Of a stretch of 64,000 nt of DNA, positions 34,967 through 43,320 are shown piece after piece; positions within the stretch are counted from its first letter, which is position 1; each line of letters begins with the position of its first letter. The stretch is from NCBI RefSeq assembly GCF_000517125.1, contig NZ_KI912155.1, positions 1,013,179-1,077,178 on the forward strand. Reading direction: 5' to 3'. Source of the DNA: Arthrobacter sp. MA-N2. Lineage in GTDB: Bacteria > Actinomycetota > Actinomycetes > Actinomycetales > Micrococcaceae. The position numbers were made by a program, and so were the translations under genes. Under the pieces are notes generated by a model, which worked only from the letters and a program-made list of their open reading frames with translations, searched no databases and was not told the origin of the DNA.

Positions 34967-35006
34967 CAGAATCTATTCTGTTGATGGACCGTTATATTCA
35001 CGGTCC
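34967..35006. promoter_or_regulatory. Two palindromes in the promoter region of the MctP-type transporter
   Basis: CAGAAT-CT-ATTCTG spans 34967-34980 and GGACCGT-N7-ACGGTCC spans 34986-35006, both with perfect arms, 66 to 106 bases before the DUF3311 gene. They are candidate operators for a carboxylate-responsive regulator; no regulator gene is adjacent. Confidence 0.45.
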
Positions 35007-35072
35007 TCAGGCCACCGGCACGTCCCGGGAAGCCCATCCCGCTCCGGGGGCCGTCTCATTGAGGAGGCGTCC

Positions 35073-35354
35073 ATGTCAACTCCCGATGTGCCAACCCGGG
35101 GACCGGCGCGGCCCGGCCCGTATATCGTGGCCGGAATCCTGCTAGCCATCGCCATTCTGGTTCCGTTGTTGGTCCCCGTGTACTCGATTGATAAGCCGCG
35201 GCTAGCCGGTATGCCGTTCTTTTACTGGTACCAAATGCTCTGGGTTCCGATCACCGCCGGCCTGGTGGGAGTCACCTATCGCTTGGTCACCAAGGAGGAC
35301 CGCCGCCGTCGAGAAGCCGTGCGGGGCGCACGCACAGAGGAGAAGGAACCATGA
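35073..35354 (+). CDS. DUF3311 small membrane protein (transporter partner)
   Basis: A 93-residue protein with two membrane helices (YIVAGILLAIAILVPLLVPVY and MPFFYWYQMLWVPITAGLVGV) and a charged C-terminal tail. DUF3311 genes regularly precede sodium:solute symporters of the MctP type and probably form a small subunit. The stop overlaps the transporter start by ATGA. GAGGAGG lies shortly before its ATG. Confidence 0.88.
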   Translation: MSTPDVPTRGPARPGPYIVAGILLAIAILVPLLVPVYSIDKPRLAGMPFFYWYQMLWVPITAGLVGVTYRLVTKEDRRRREAVRGARTEEKEP

Positions 35355-37048
35355 GCGGGCTCGCCGTCCCGGTGGCGACCACAGCGGATCGGCCCGTCAA
35401 CGGCGTGGCGCTCACCGTCGTCGTCGTCCTCTTTATCCTCGTGGCGGTCTTGGGCTTTTTCGCTGCACGCTGGCGTGCAGGCAAAGAGTCCGGCTTGCAC
35501 AGCCTCGATGAGTGGGGCTTGGGTGGCCGCGGCTTTGGGACGTGGGTGACATGGTTCCTGCTCGGAGGCGACCTCTACACTGCCTACACGTTCGTCGCCG
35601 TGCCGGCGGCAATGTGGGCCACCGGAGCTGTGAGCGGCTTCTTCGCGGTGCCTTATACGATCGTGCTTTACCCGATTGTGTTCCTGCTGATGAGCCGGCT
35701 GTGGTCAGTCTCGCACAGGCATGGGTTCGTCACGCCGGCGGACTTCGTTGGCGGGCGCTATGGCAGCAGGGCGCTGACAGTCGCAGTGGCCCTCACCGGC
35801 ATTGTCGCGACGATGCCGTACATCGCGCTGCAACTGGTCGGCATCAAAGCCGTGCTCACGGTGTTGGGCCTCGGCAGCACGGAGAATGTCCTACTGACTG
35901 ACTTGCCGCTGATCATCGCCTTCGTGGTCCTGGCCGCCTACACCTACACCTCGGGCCTGAGGGCGCCGGCGCTTATCGCCGTCGTCAAGGATCTCTTGAT
36001 CTACCTGGCGGTCATCGTTGCTGTGATCTACCTGCCCATCAAGTTCGGGGGCTGGGACAACATCTTTAGTGCCGCCCAGACGAAACTCGACGCCATCAGC
36101 CCGGCCACCGGCAAGCCAGCCGGTGTCTTCATCCCGGGTGCCGCCAGCTACTCGGCGTACTGGACGCTGGCTCTTGGCTCCGCCATGGCGCTGTTCATGT
36201 ACCCCCACTCTGTAACCGGGGTCCTGGCTACCAAGAGCAGGAACACCATCCGCAAGAACGCCGCGGTTCTTCCGCTGTACTCGCTCATGCTCGGGTTCCT
36301 TGCACTCCTGGGTTACGCGGCCATCTCCGCGGGCACCAAGCCCATTGACCTCAACGGCACCGTGAACCCGCAGCTGGTAGTTCCGCAACTGTTCCTGGAC
36401 AACTTCCCCGCGTGGTTTGCCGGGATCGCCCTGGCGGCCATCGCCATCGGTGCTTTGGTCCCCGCCGCCATCATGTCGATCGCTGCCGCCAACCTGTTCA
36501 CCCGCAATGTCTACCGCGACCTGATCCGGCCCGACGCAGACCCCCGGCAGGAAGCGAAGGTCTCCAAGATCGCCTCGCTCGTGGTGAAGTTCGGGGCGCT
36601 GATCTTCGTCATCGCGATGGACCAGTCGGCCGCCATCAACATGCAGCTCCTCGGCGGTATCTGGATACTACAGACGTTCCCGGCGATTGTGGCAGGGCTC
36701 TACACCCGCTGGTTCCACCGCTGGGCGCTGTTCGCCGGCTGGGCCGCCGGAATCATCTACGGAACCGTCGCGGCATACAACGTGGTCAATCCCGTGACGA
36801 AGGCCAATTTCGGTGGTTCCATCGCTGCCATCCCCGGCACCAACGTACAGGTTTACATTGCCGTCGTGGCATTCGCGATCAACCTTATTGTTGCTGCCGT
36901 CCTGTCTCTGGTCTTCCGTGCGATGAAGCTCCCGGACGGAATAGACATCACCCGGAACTCGGATTACGGAGCGGATGAGGACGATCCCAAGGTCGCCGAA
37001 CTCCAGCGGAAGTACCCACTGGGCGAAAGCGGGGCCAGCACGTTCTGA
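35351..37048 (+). CDS. mctP: Sodium:solute symporter, monocarboxylate permease MctP-like
   Basis: A 565-residue SSS-family transporter with about 13 membrane helices. The conserved region GRGFGTWVTWFLLGGDLYTAYTFVAVP (quoted in part), the substrate-site stretch FVTPADFVGGRYGSRAL, and a GLRAPALIAVVKDLLIYLAV segment match the monocarboxylate/proline branch. Likely substrates are pyruvate, lactate, acetate or propionate. It pairs with the overlapping DUF3311 subunit. Confidence 0.88.
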   Translation: MSGLAVPVATTADRPVNGVALTVVVVLFILVAVLGFFAARWRAGKESGLHSLDEWGLGGRGFGTWVTWFLLGGDLYTAYTFVAVPAAMWATGAVSGFFAVPYTIVLYPIVFLLMSRLWSVSHRHGFVTPADFVGGRYGSRALTVAVALTGIVATMPYIALQLVGIKAVLTVLGLGSTENVLLTDLPLIIAFVVLAAYTYTSGLRAPALIAVVKDLLIYLAVIVAVIYLPIKFGGWDNIFSAAQTKLDAISPATGKPAGVFIPGAASYSAYWTLALGSAMALFMYPHSVTGVLATKSRNTIRKNAAVLPLYSLMLGFLALLGYAAISAGTKPIDLNGTVNPQLVVPQLFLDNFPAWFAGIALAAIAIGALVPAAIMSIAAANLFTRNVYRDLIRPDADPRQEAKVSKIASLVVKFGALIFVIAMDQSAAINMQLLGGIWILQTFPAIVAGLYTRWFHRWALFAGWAAGIIYGTVAAYNVVNPVTKANFGGSIAAIPGTNVQVYIAVVAFAINLIVAAVLSLVFRAMKLPDGIDITRNSDYGADEDDPKVAELQRKYPLGESGASTF

Positions 37049-37201
37049 TGGCGGCAGACGCGACCGAGCCCGTCACGTCACACGATATTCGGCGTCATCC
37101 GTCCGGGCACGACACGATGAGAATTGAGCCGGTGATGGCCATTCCCGGGTTTCGCCGGAGCTGATCCTGCTAGCTCATCATCGCGTAGCACCGGGCAGTG
37201 C

Positions 37202-38059
37202 TTACACATCGCGCTTCTTTAGGAGGAGCACCGCCGCACCGGCGGGTACGATGACCCAGGCTCCAAGGACCAGTGCGGCCTGCCAAGCTTCAAGCAAGTC
37301 CGGGACATGATTGACGGACGTCAGCGGGATAAGAAGTGTGTTGCCGGGCAGATATTTGCCGACCGTGTCGAACCAACTGCCGTCGAAGAGATCGACCGTA
37401 ATGGGCGCCACGAAGACCAGGCCGAGCAGGCTCACGACGCCCCCGGCAGAGCTGCGGAGTATCGTTCCGAGCGCCATGCCGAACCCCGCAATAGCAGCCA
37501 CGTAGACGCCACTAACCAAAAGGCGCTTGATGAACTGCGGGCTACCCAGATCCACCGCGATCTTGTAGCTGTCCAGGATCGAAATCGTCACCAACCCTGC
37601 GATGTAGCTGGCCACTGCTGTTAATGCGAAGGCGCTGACCATCACCACAACGAGCTTTGCCAAGAACAACGAGATCCGTTTCGGGACTGCAGCGAAGGTG
37701 GAGCGAGCCATGCCTGTAGTGAATTCGGAGCTCATGAACAGGACGCCCAACGGACCCACGATGAGCACTACGATCCCAACCCCCTGAGTGGGCACACCAA
37801 TGGCAATGTCCCCGGCCTGAGCAGCAATACGGGAGGTCAGTTCGGGATTGGACGCGACTCTAGCTGCGAAGGTCTCTCCGATGCTCTGTGCACCGAGCGC
37901 GGCGATGCCCATGATCTGAATGGCGGCGGCGGCCAGAAGAATGAACGTGGACCTCAAGGTGCGGAACTTGATGAATTCGGACTTCAGAATGCGGTGGAAC
38001 GCCAGTCCGGGACCGGCTGCGGCGCGAATGGGACTGCGATTCGAAGCGGTGGTGCTCAT
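37202..38059 (-). CDS. ABC-2 type permease, end of the RiPP cluster
   Basis: A 285-residue membrane protein with six helices, N-terminal FHRILKSEFIKFRTLRSTF (the typical entry of ABC-2 permeases) and a late GGVVSLLGLVFVAPI segment. It follows its ATPase by two bases. Such pairs export or expel hydrophobic peptides and often give self-immunity in lantibiotic and RiPP clusters. It is the last gene of the minus-strand block, convergent with the MctP gene across about 150 bases that show no clear terminator. Confidence 0.85.
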   Translation of the reverse strand: MSTTASNRSPIRAAAGPGLAFHRILKSEFIKFRTLRSTFILLAAAAIQIMGIAALGAQSIGETFAARVASNPELTSRIAAQAGDIAIGVPTQGVGIVVLIVGPLGVLFMSSEFTTGMARSTFAAVPKRISLFLAKLVVVMVSAFALTAVASYIAGLVTISILDSYKIAVDLGSPQFIKRLLVSGVYVAAIAGFGMALGTILRSSAGGVVSLLGLVFVAPITVDLFDGSWFDTVGKYLPGNTLLIPLTSVNHVPDLLEAWQAALVLGAWVIVPAGAAVLLLKKRDV

Positions 38060-38061
38060 GT

Positions 38062-39006
38062 CTAATTGCCTCCGGTCTTGCCGGGGGCGGAGGTCCCGGT
38101 GGTGATGTGCGAGTGGTATTCGACTTCGTCCTTGGTCAGGTCCAGATAGGCCTCTTCCAGGCTTGCCTGCAGGGGGACCATTTCGTAGACCATGATCTGG
38201 TTCTCCGCCGCCGTCCGGGCAATGTCACGCGTATCCAAACCACTGACCTCAAGCACCTCGGGTTCAATGACTTCCACCGACCCTCCGGCGCCTGTCAGCA
38301 GCTGCATGAGCCTCTCCGGCTGTTCGCTGCGCACCCGCGTCCGTGCTTGACCGTTGCCTTTGATGATCGCAGCAATCGGCGCGTCGGCAATGATCCTGCC
38401 GCGGCCGATCACGATCAGATGGTCCGCCGTCAGAGCCATTTCGCTCATGAGGTGGCTGGAGAGGAAGACCGTGCGGCCCTCGGAAGCGAGGTTCTTGAGC
38501 AGGTCGCGGACCCAGATCACGCCTTCAGGGTCCAAGCCGTTGACCGGTTCATCCAGAATGATGGTTTGCGGATCTCCCAATAGCGCTGCAGCGATCCCTA
38601 GCCGTTGACCCATGCCCAGCGAGAATCCCTTAACCCGCTTCTTCGCGACGCTGCCCAGGCCGGTCATCTCGATGACTTCACGAACGCGACTGCTGGGGAT
38701 ACTGTGCGTCGCTGCCATAGCGAGCAGGTGGTTGTATGCGGTGCGGCTCGTGTGGACGGCCTTCGCGTCCAGCAGTGCACCGACTTCGCGCAGTGGCGCG
38801 GCGTGTTTGGCGAGCGGCTCCCCGTTGACGGTCACGGAGCCGGCGCTTGGGGCGTCGAGCCCCATGATCATGCGCATGGTGGTGGACTTGCCCGCACCGT
38901 TCGGGCCCAGGAAACCGGTGACCCTCCCGGCTTCGACAGTGAAACTGACATTGTCGACGGCGGTTTTCTCGCCATAGGCCTTTGTCAGGCCTCGTGCTTC
39001 GATCAC
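38062..39006 (-). CDS. ABC transporter ATPase (BcrA/immunity type)
   Basis: A 314-residue ATPase. Walker A is GPNGAGKST, the signature FSLGMGQRLGIAAAL, and Walker B TIILDEPVNGLD. The C-terminal 80 residues are the extra domain typical of bacitracin/lantibiotic immunity ATPases. The GTG at 39006 is preceded by AAGGGA and begins VIEARGLTKAYGEKTAV; the open frame further upstream does not look coding. Works with the permease downstream. Confidence 0.88.
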   Translation of the reverse strand: MIEARGLTKAYGEKTAVDNVSFTVEAGRVTGFLGPNGAGKSTTMRMIMGLDAPSAGSVTVNGEPLAKHAAPLREVGALLDAKAVHTSRTAYNHLLAMAATHSIPSSRVREVIEMTGLGSVAKKRVKGFSLGMGQRLGIAAALLGDPQTIILDEPVNGLDPEGVIWVRDLLKNLASEGRTVFLSSHLMSEMALTADHLIVIGRGRIIADAPIAAIIKGNGQARTRVRSEQPERLMQLLTGAGGSVEVIEPEVLEVSGLDTRDIARTAAENQIMVYEMVPLQASLEEAYLDLTKDEVEYHSHITTGTSAPGKTGGN

Positions 39007-39241
39007 GAAAACATTCCCTTCTTGAAGTGCATATGGGCAGATGGGTTTCTGACCGCACCGATTTTGCGGTGCCATCGCAGACACCGTCAGCAACGAATAG
39101 CCCTTACCTGGCTGAAGGTGACGGTGTTCTGCAAAGTTTTTTTGCCGAGTTCCTGATGCGTGGTCTGGTTGACAAGGACTGCGTCGCCGCCAACGTCCTG
39201 AACCCCAGCCGTACGGTCCACAGTCCGGATGGCAAGTGTCG

Positions 39242-39436
39242 CTAGCCGTTTCGGTCGACCTTAGATGCCTTGGCATCGCGCACGAACTTCCCAAGCGAAA
39301 CCAATGAACCCGCTACCAGCGCCACTCCGGAAACGATGCCCCACGGCGAGTCGTCGCGGATGGTGGAAAAGATATATACGGAGTAGAAACCAAAAATAAG
39401 CGCGAGGAGAAGCCAAATGATCGAGTTGCTTTTCAC
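39242..39436 (-). CDS. Small membrane protein, 64 aa, possible immunity protein
   Basis: Starts at a GTG with AAGGA seven bases upstream. Two membrane helices are predicted (IIWLLLALIFGFYSVYIF and GIVSGVALVAGSLVSLG), followed by a basic tail (KFVRDAKASKVDRNG). It sits between the two transport systems of the RiPP cluster. Small two-helix proteins in this place often protect the producer, but nothing in the sequence proves it. I do not recognise a named family. Confidence 0.6.
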   Translation of the reverse strand: MKSNSIIWLLLALIFGFYSVYIFSTIRDDSPWGIVSGVALVAGSLVSLGKFVRDAKASKVDRNG

Positions 39437-39464
39437 GGTAAATTCCTTAATGAACAGTAAATGG

Positions 39465-40181
39465 TCAGGCGAGATCGCGCTTGAGAAATACCCAGAATCC
39501 CGTTCCGAGCGCAAAAGCGAGCCACATAGCTGCTCCAGCAAGGGAATCCAACCTCAGGCTTCCCACCAGCTCTTGGTTCGCCCAAACCGAGAGCAAGTTC
39601 GGGAAAAGGAAGTCGGCGAAGTGCCCCAGCTGACGGCCCACAGCTGTCGGCAAAACAAGGCTCAAGGGCACGACAAAGAGGCTCAGGAGATGGTTGCGGA
39701 TGAGGGAACCAATCGCGAAGCCCCACAGCGACCCCATGCCGGACACCCCGGCGAAGGCCACCACCACGTGGGTGCTGACATGCCAGCGGTCAACCCCCAG
39801 TTCCCCTGCCAGCCCGAAAAGCACGCCAATGGTTGTACCCGCCACCAAGGCCGCGACGGTGGTGGAGGCCGCCCGCCCGGTGAATGCCGCGCCACGCTGG
39901 AACACCAGGATGCGCCGATGAAACGATCTCGTGTTGAAATCCGAGGTAAAGGAGAAAGAGCCCACCACGGCCGCTGCAGTAAGCATCAGCGACAACCCGG
40001 CGTCCAGGAGAATTCGATCACCGCCTGTCATCGCATGGCCGCTTTCCTCTTCCGGTTCTATCGCCGCCGCCACCACAAGTCCACCGATCAGGCCGGCCAC
40101 GAGCAACGTACCGATGGCCGATCCTTTCCACAACCAGGGACGTCGCAGATCAGACAAGAAGGCAGGTGCATAGTTGAGCAA
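39465..40181 (-). CDS. ABC permease subunit, RiPP transporter
   Basis: A 238-residue protein with six membrane helices; the first follows RRPWLWKGSAIGTLLVAGLIGG, and the layout resembles MutG/LanEG-type permeases. It begins directly after the stop of the previous permease gene, with no gap. With the 245-residue permease and the 236-residue ATPase it forms a three-part transporter similar to LanFEG immunity pumps. Confidence 0.82.
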   Translation of the reverse strand: MLNYAPAFLSDLRRPWLWKGSAIGTLLVAGLIGGLVVAAAIEPEEESGHAMTGGDRILLDAGLSLMLTAAAVVGSFSFTSDFNTRSFHRRILVFQRGAAFTGRAASTTVAALVAGTTIGVLFGLAGELGVDRWHVSTHVVVAFAGVSGMGSLWGFAIGSLIRNHLLSLFVVPLSLVLPTAVGRQLGHFADFLFPNLLSVWANQELVGSLRLDSLAGAAMWLAFALGTGFWVFLKRDLA

Positions 40182-40919
40182 TTAGGCCCCCCTTCTCCGC
40201 AGCGTCCACATCGCAGCTGCTCCTGCGGCCGCCAACCATCCCAAGGCGACAAGGAAAGCGGGCAATGGTTCAAGAAGACCTTCAAGGGGCAAGGATGCGA
40301 TACCGGCCAAGGCTCCGGACGGTAGCCAGTGCGCGATTTCAGGAAAATTCGCCATGAGCGGCAATTCCAAGACGAGCGGAATCAACATGGTGACTATCGT
40401 CGTCGCATAGTAATGCCTGATGATCCAGCCCAGCGAACAGCCCCACAAACACCCGACCACTGACGCGACGATGACGCCGAGCAAAGCACGCAAGGACTCG
40501 CCACCTACTAGGTCAGCGCGGACTTCCGGGGAGACGATGAGCGCGACGCTGCCGCTCCAGAGCGCCACGCCTGTTGCAGCGGTGAGGAGCCCAACAACCA
40601 ACGAGGCAATGTACTTGGTTCCCACAAGATGCCTCGGCCCGGACATGGCCACGCTTCGTCGAAGAGTCCCGTAGTAAGCCTCCCGAGTGACGATGTAGCT
40701 TCCCGCGAACGTGGCAACGATGGTGATCGTCGCGGCGAGTCCCCAGAAGGTTTGGACGTTTTGGGTCAAGGAAAGCTTGGCCGAATTGTCCGGCCAGCCG
40801 AAGAAATTGGCGACAAACCACGGCACCAGCGCCGTGAATGCCAAAACGCCCAGGGCCGAGTAGCCGCTGAAGTACCTGAGCAGCTCCGCCCGGAGTCCGC
40901 CCGCGAAAGCCGGATTCAT
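40182..40919 (-). CDS. ABC permease subunit, RiPP transporter
   Basis: A 245-residue six-helix membrane protein (FSGYSALGVLAFTALVPWF; VATFAGSYIVTREAYYGTLRRSV). The second element, an exchange-like TREAYYGTLRRSV loop, is typical of ABC-2 permeases. Its start overlaps the ATPase stop by ATGA, and it is directly followed by the second permease, so all three are coupled. Confidence 0.82.
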   Translation of the reverse strand: MNPAFAGGLRAELLRYFSGYSALGVLAFTALVPWFVANFFGWPDNSAKLSLTQNVQTFWGLAATITIVATFAGSYIVTREAYYGTLRRSVAMSGPRHLVGTKYIASLVVGLLTAATGVALWSGSVALIVSPEVRADLVGGESLRALLGVIVASVVGCLWGCSLGWIIRHYYATTIVTMLIPLVLELPLMANFPEIAHWLPSGALAGIASLPLEGLLEPLPAFLVALGWLAAAGAAAMWTLRRRGA

Positions 40920-41626
40920 CGGACTCCCTCCAGAATCTTGAAATACGCGGCTTCCAGGCTCCCGCCGCCAACGGCCATGGCATTCTCAAGAGACCCGCGG
41001 AACAACATCCGTCGCTTGAGGATGACCACTTCGTCGGCTATTTGTTCCAGCTCCGTCAACTGGTGGCTGGAGACCAGGACGCTCCCTCCGGAACTCGCGA
41101 AATCCCTCAGGAAGGACCTCAGCCATTGAATACCGTCGGGGTCCAGCCCATTGGCCGGTTCGTCGAGGACAAGGAGCTTGGGGCTGCCGATTATTGCCGA
41201 GGCGATGCCTAGCCGCTGCCTCATCCCGAGGGAGTAGTCCCGGACTTTCCTTTTCCCGTGAGCCGTCAGATCGACCAGTTCCAGGACCCGATCGACGTTC
41301 TCGGGCGAGGTGCCGGCAGCGAGCTGACAAATCCGGAGGTGGCGGCGGCCGGTGAGGCCGGGTTCGATGTCCATTCCGTCCAGGTTCATTCCAACTTTGG
41401 TGGCCGGTTTTTGCAGGGTTCGATAGTCGACTCCAAAAACCGTCGCACGCCCGGATGTCGCCTCCAACAGGCCAGTCAGGCCCGCGAGCGCAGTACTCTT
41501 TCCGGCACCGTTAGGGCCGATCAGTCCCACAATCCGCCCAGCGGGGACCTCAAACGTCAGGTCTTCGACGGCGAAGCTTGTGCCGCGTTTCTTGCTGAAC
41601 CGGTCGAAAGTCGCGTGGATTGTCAT
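40916..41626 (-). CDS. ABC transporter ATPase, RiPP transporter
   Basis: A 236-residue ATPase: Walker A GPNGAGKST, signature YSLGMRQRLGIASAI, Walker B LLVLDEPANGLD. It overlaps the protease gene upstream and the permease gene downstream by ATGA on both sides. The short length and LGMRQRLG signature place it with the lantibiotic immunity/export ATPases. It powers the two following permeases. Confidence 0.9.
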   Translation of the reverse strand: MTIHATFDRFSKKRGTSFAVEDLTFEVPAGRIVGLIGPNGAGKSTALAGLTGLLEATSGRATVFGVDYRTLQKPATKVGMNLDGMDIEPGLTGRRHLRICQLAAGTSPENVDRVLELVDLTAHGKRKVRDYSLGMRQRLGIASAIIGSPKLLVLDEPANGLDPDGIQWLRSFLRDFASSGGSVLVSSHQLTELEQIADEVVILKRRMLFRGSLENAMAVGGGSLEAAYFKILEGVR

Positions 41627-43320
41627 TGCATTCCTTTCCCGGAGTGGGTGATGGCTTGTCCGAATCCGTCAGGCCAGAGCGGAGAATTCGAGGCGGTACT
41701 CCAGAGCCACTCCCCCAGCCCGAGCACCCTCTTGCTGGTCACCTCGGCCCTTCCAGAGACCGGTAGATCGGCAGAACCTTCAAGGCACCCCTGGTAGGCC
41801 AGCACGGGAACGTTCGTGCCGGGTAACGTCACCGGGAGGATGGTCTCCAGGGGTGCAGTGGAGTTCGACGGCGGCTCCGCCCCGATGGTTGCCCGTGCCA
41901 GTTCTTCGTGAACAACCATTCCCTGGGATTTCAAAGTCACCGCGTCCCCTGGCGCGATTGCTTGAACGGGCGATCCGTTGGGGGTTACGATCTTCAGTTC
42001 GCCGTTGCTATAGGTGTAACCGGCTACCACCACCGACGTCACCGGAATCGCGGTGAGAAGCCCGGCCGCGGCAGCAGTCCCAAGGAGCAGCAAAGCAATC
42101 CGCCGCCATGCCGGACTCCCCCTCCTTGAGGCCGAGCTCAAGAACCGGGTGACTCCTTTCGCCGCCACCACAAGCAAGAGACAAACAACCACAAACACCA
42201 CGATGTGCCCGGCGTATCCGAGCTGCAGAACAATTGGGATAAGTCTCTGGAAACCGATGACCATAAAGGCGATCCCCGATAGGAGGCTTGCGCCTCCGAA
42301 CCATGCGAAGAGGAATTGGCCTCGGGTATGGACACGTGAACCGAGAAGGCGGTGACTGACGACGTCGGCCAAGGCGGTGATCGATTTGCGCCGTAGGTGG
42401 GGAATGTCGAGGGCTGACATCAACGCTATGTATCCGTCCATCTTGATAAACGGAAAGAGATTCAGGACGGCTATTGCATAGCAAATGATCCCGTACAGGG
42501 TTGCTGCGTCCCTCAGCGATGTCGCTGGCATCAGGCTTTGGACCGCCAGCGCCACGCTCCCCAGACCGAGATGAACGAGAGGTCCGGCCAGCGCAACCAG
42601 CACCCTCTGTTTGCGCGAACATAGTCGCCATCCGTCCGTCACGTCGCAAAAGAATGCCGGAGCGAGGTAGAACAGCATGATTCCGATACGCCGGGGCGTG
42701 CCACCGAAATAGACGAGTGCCATTCCATGGCCGAGCTCGTGCAGCAAAGTGGAGGCGAACATCGCGACGGCGACGAACAGATAGGCCTCCAAGGGCAGTG
42801 GCGTTGCCAACACCCGCAAAAGATTTGGCCCCGCTGTCAAAGCGCCAACGATACCGCTGGCCACGAGAACAGCAGCTGCAGCGAGGGCACCTGGGCGAAC
42901 CATGGCTGCAACCGCGGGACGGAGGACCTTGAGGAAGGGAGCGGGATTGAAGAGCGTAAGCTGCACGGTCAGAGGAGCCCGGAACTGGATTCGCCGCGTT
43001 TCTGCTCGGCTCCCGGTCACGTCGAAGACACCGGTGTGAACGAGTTGGCGGACAATCCCCCTGACATCATCGGCAGTCCATGGATTGCCGAGGTGGTGGG
43101 CTACCTGGGCGGGGTCCTTCTTTCCGTCCAGGGCTCTGAGCACGTTGGCCACATCGTGCGAGACCCTGGCTTTGGGCACCCCGTTGATCGCCACGATCCA
43201 TGGCCCGTCGGCCTGCAGGGGTTCATCAACGGATGCAGATGGGGCCAGCTGCACGGGCCACTGAACGGCCGTTCGCCTGTCTGAAGTTCTTGTCATGGTT
43301 GTTTCTCGAGCAGGGTTCAT
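41623..43320 (-). CDS. mpaP: Intramembrane M50 metalloprotease with N-terminal PqqD-like domain (daptide MpaP-like)
   Basis: A 565-residue protein. Residues 41-103 resemble a PqqD/RRE winged helix (WIVAINGVPKARVSHDVANV, then AQVAHHLGNPWTADDVRGIV). Residues 145 on form an M50 site-2-type membrane protease: zinc motif HELGH at 194-198 and third ligand D295 in NLFPFIKMDGY. After about eight helices, residues 430-565 form an extracytoplasmic beta-rich tail. The expected role is leader removal during export. It overlaps YcaO upstream by ATGA. The symbol follows my recall of daptide nomenclature; the fold assignment is firmer than the name. Confidence 0.82.
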   Translation of the reverse strand: MNPARETTMTRTSDRRTAVQWPVQLAPSASVDEPLQADGPWIVAINGVPKARVSHDVANVLRALDGKKDPAQVAHHLGNPWTADDVRGIVRQLVHTGVFDVTGSRAETRRIQFRAPLTVQLTLFNPAPFLKVLRPAVAAMVRPGALAAAAVLVASGIVGALTAGPNLLRVLATPLPLEAYLFVAVAMFASTLLHELGHGMALVYFGGTPRRIGIMLFYLAPAFFCDVTDGWRLCSRKQRVLVALAGPLVHLGLGSVALAVQSLMPATSLRDAATLYGIICYAIAVLNLFPFIKMDGYIALMSALDIPHLRRKSITALADVVSHRLLGSRVHTRGQFLFAWFGGASLLSGIAFMVIGFQRLIPIVLQLGYAGHIVVFVVVCLLLVVAAKGVTRFLSSASRRGSPAWRRIALLLLGTAAAAGLLTAIPVTSVVVAGYTYSNGELKIVTPNGSPVQAIAPGDAVTLKSQGMVVHEELARATIGAEPPSNSTAPLETILPVTLPGTNVPVLAYQGCLEGSADLPVSGRAEVTSKRVLGLGEWLWSTASNSPLWPDGFGQAITHSGKGMQ

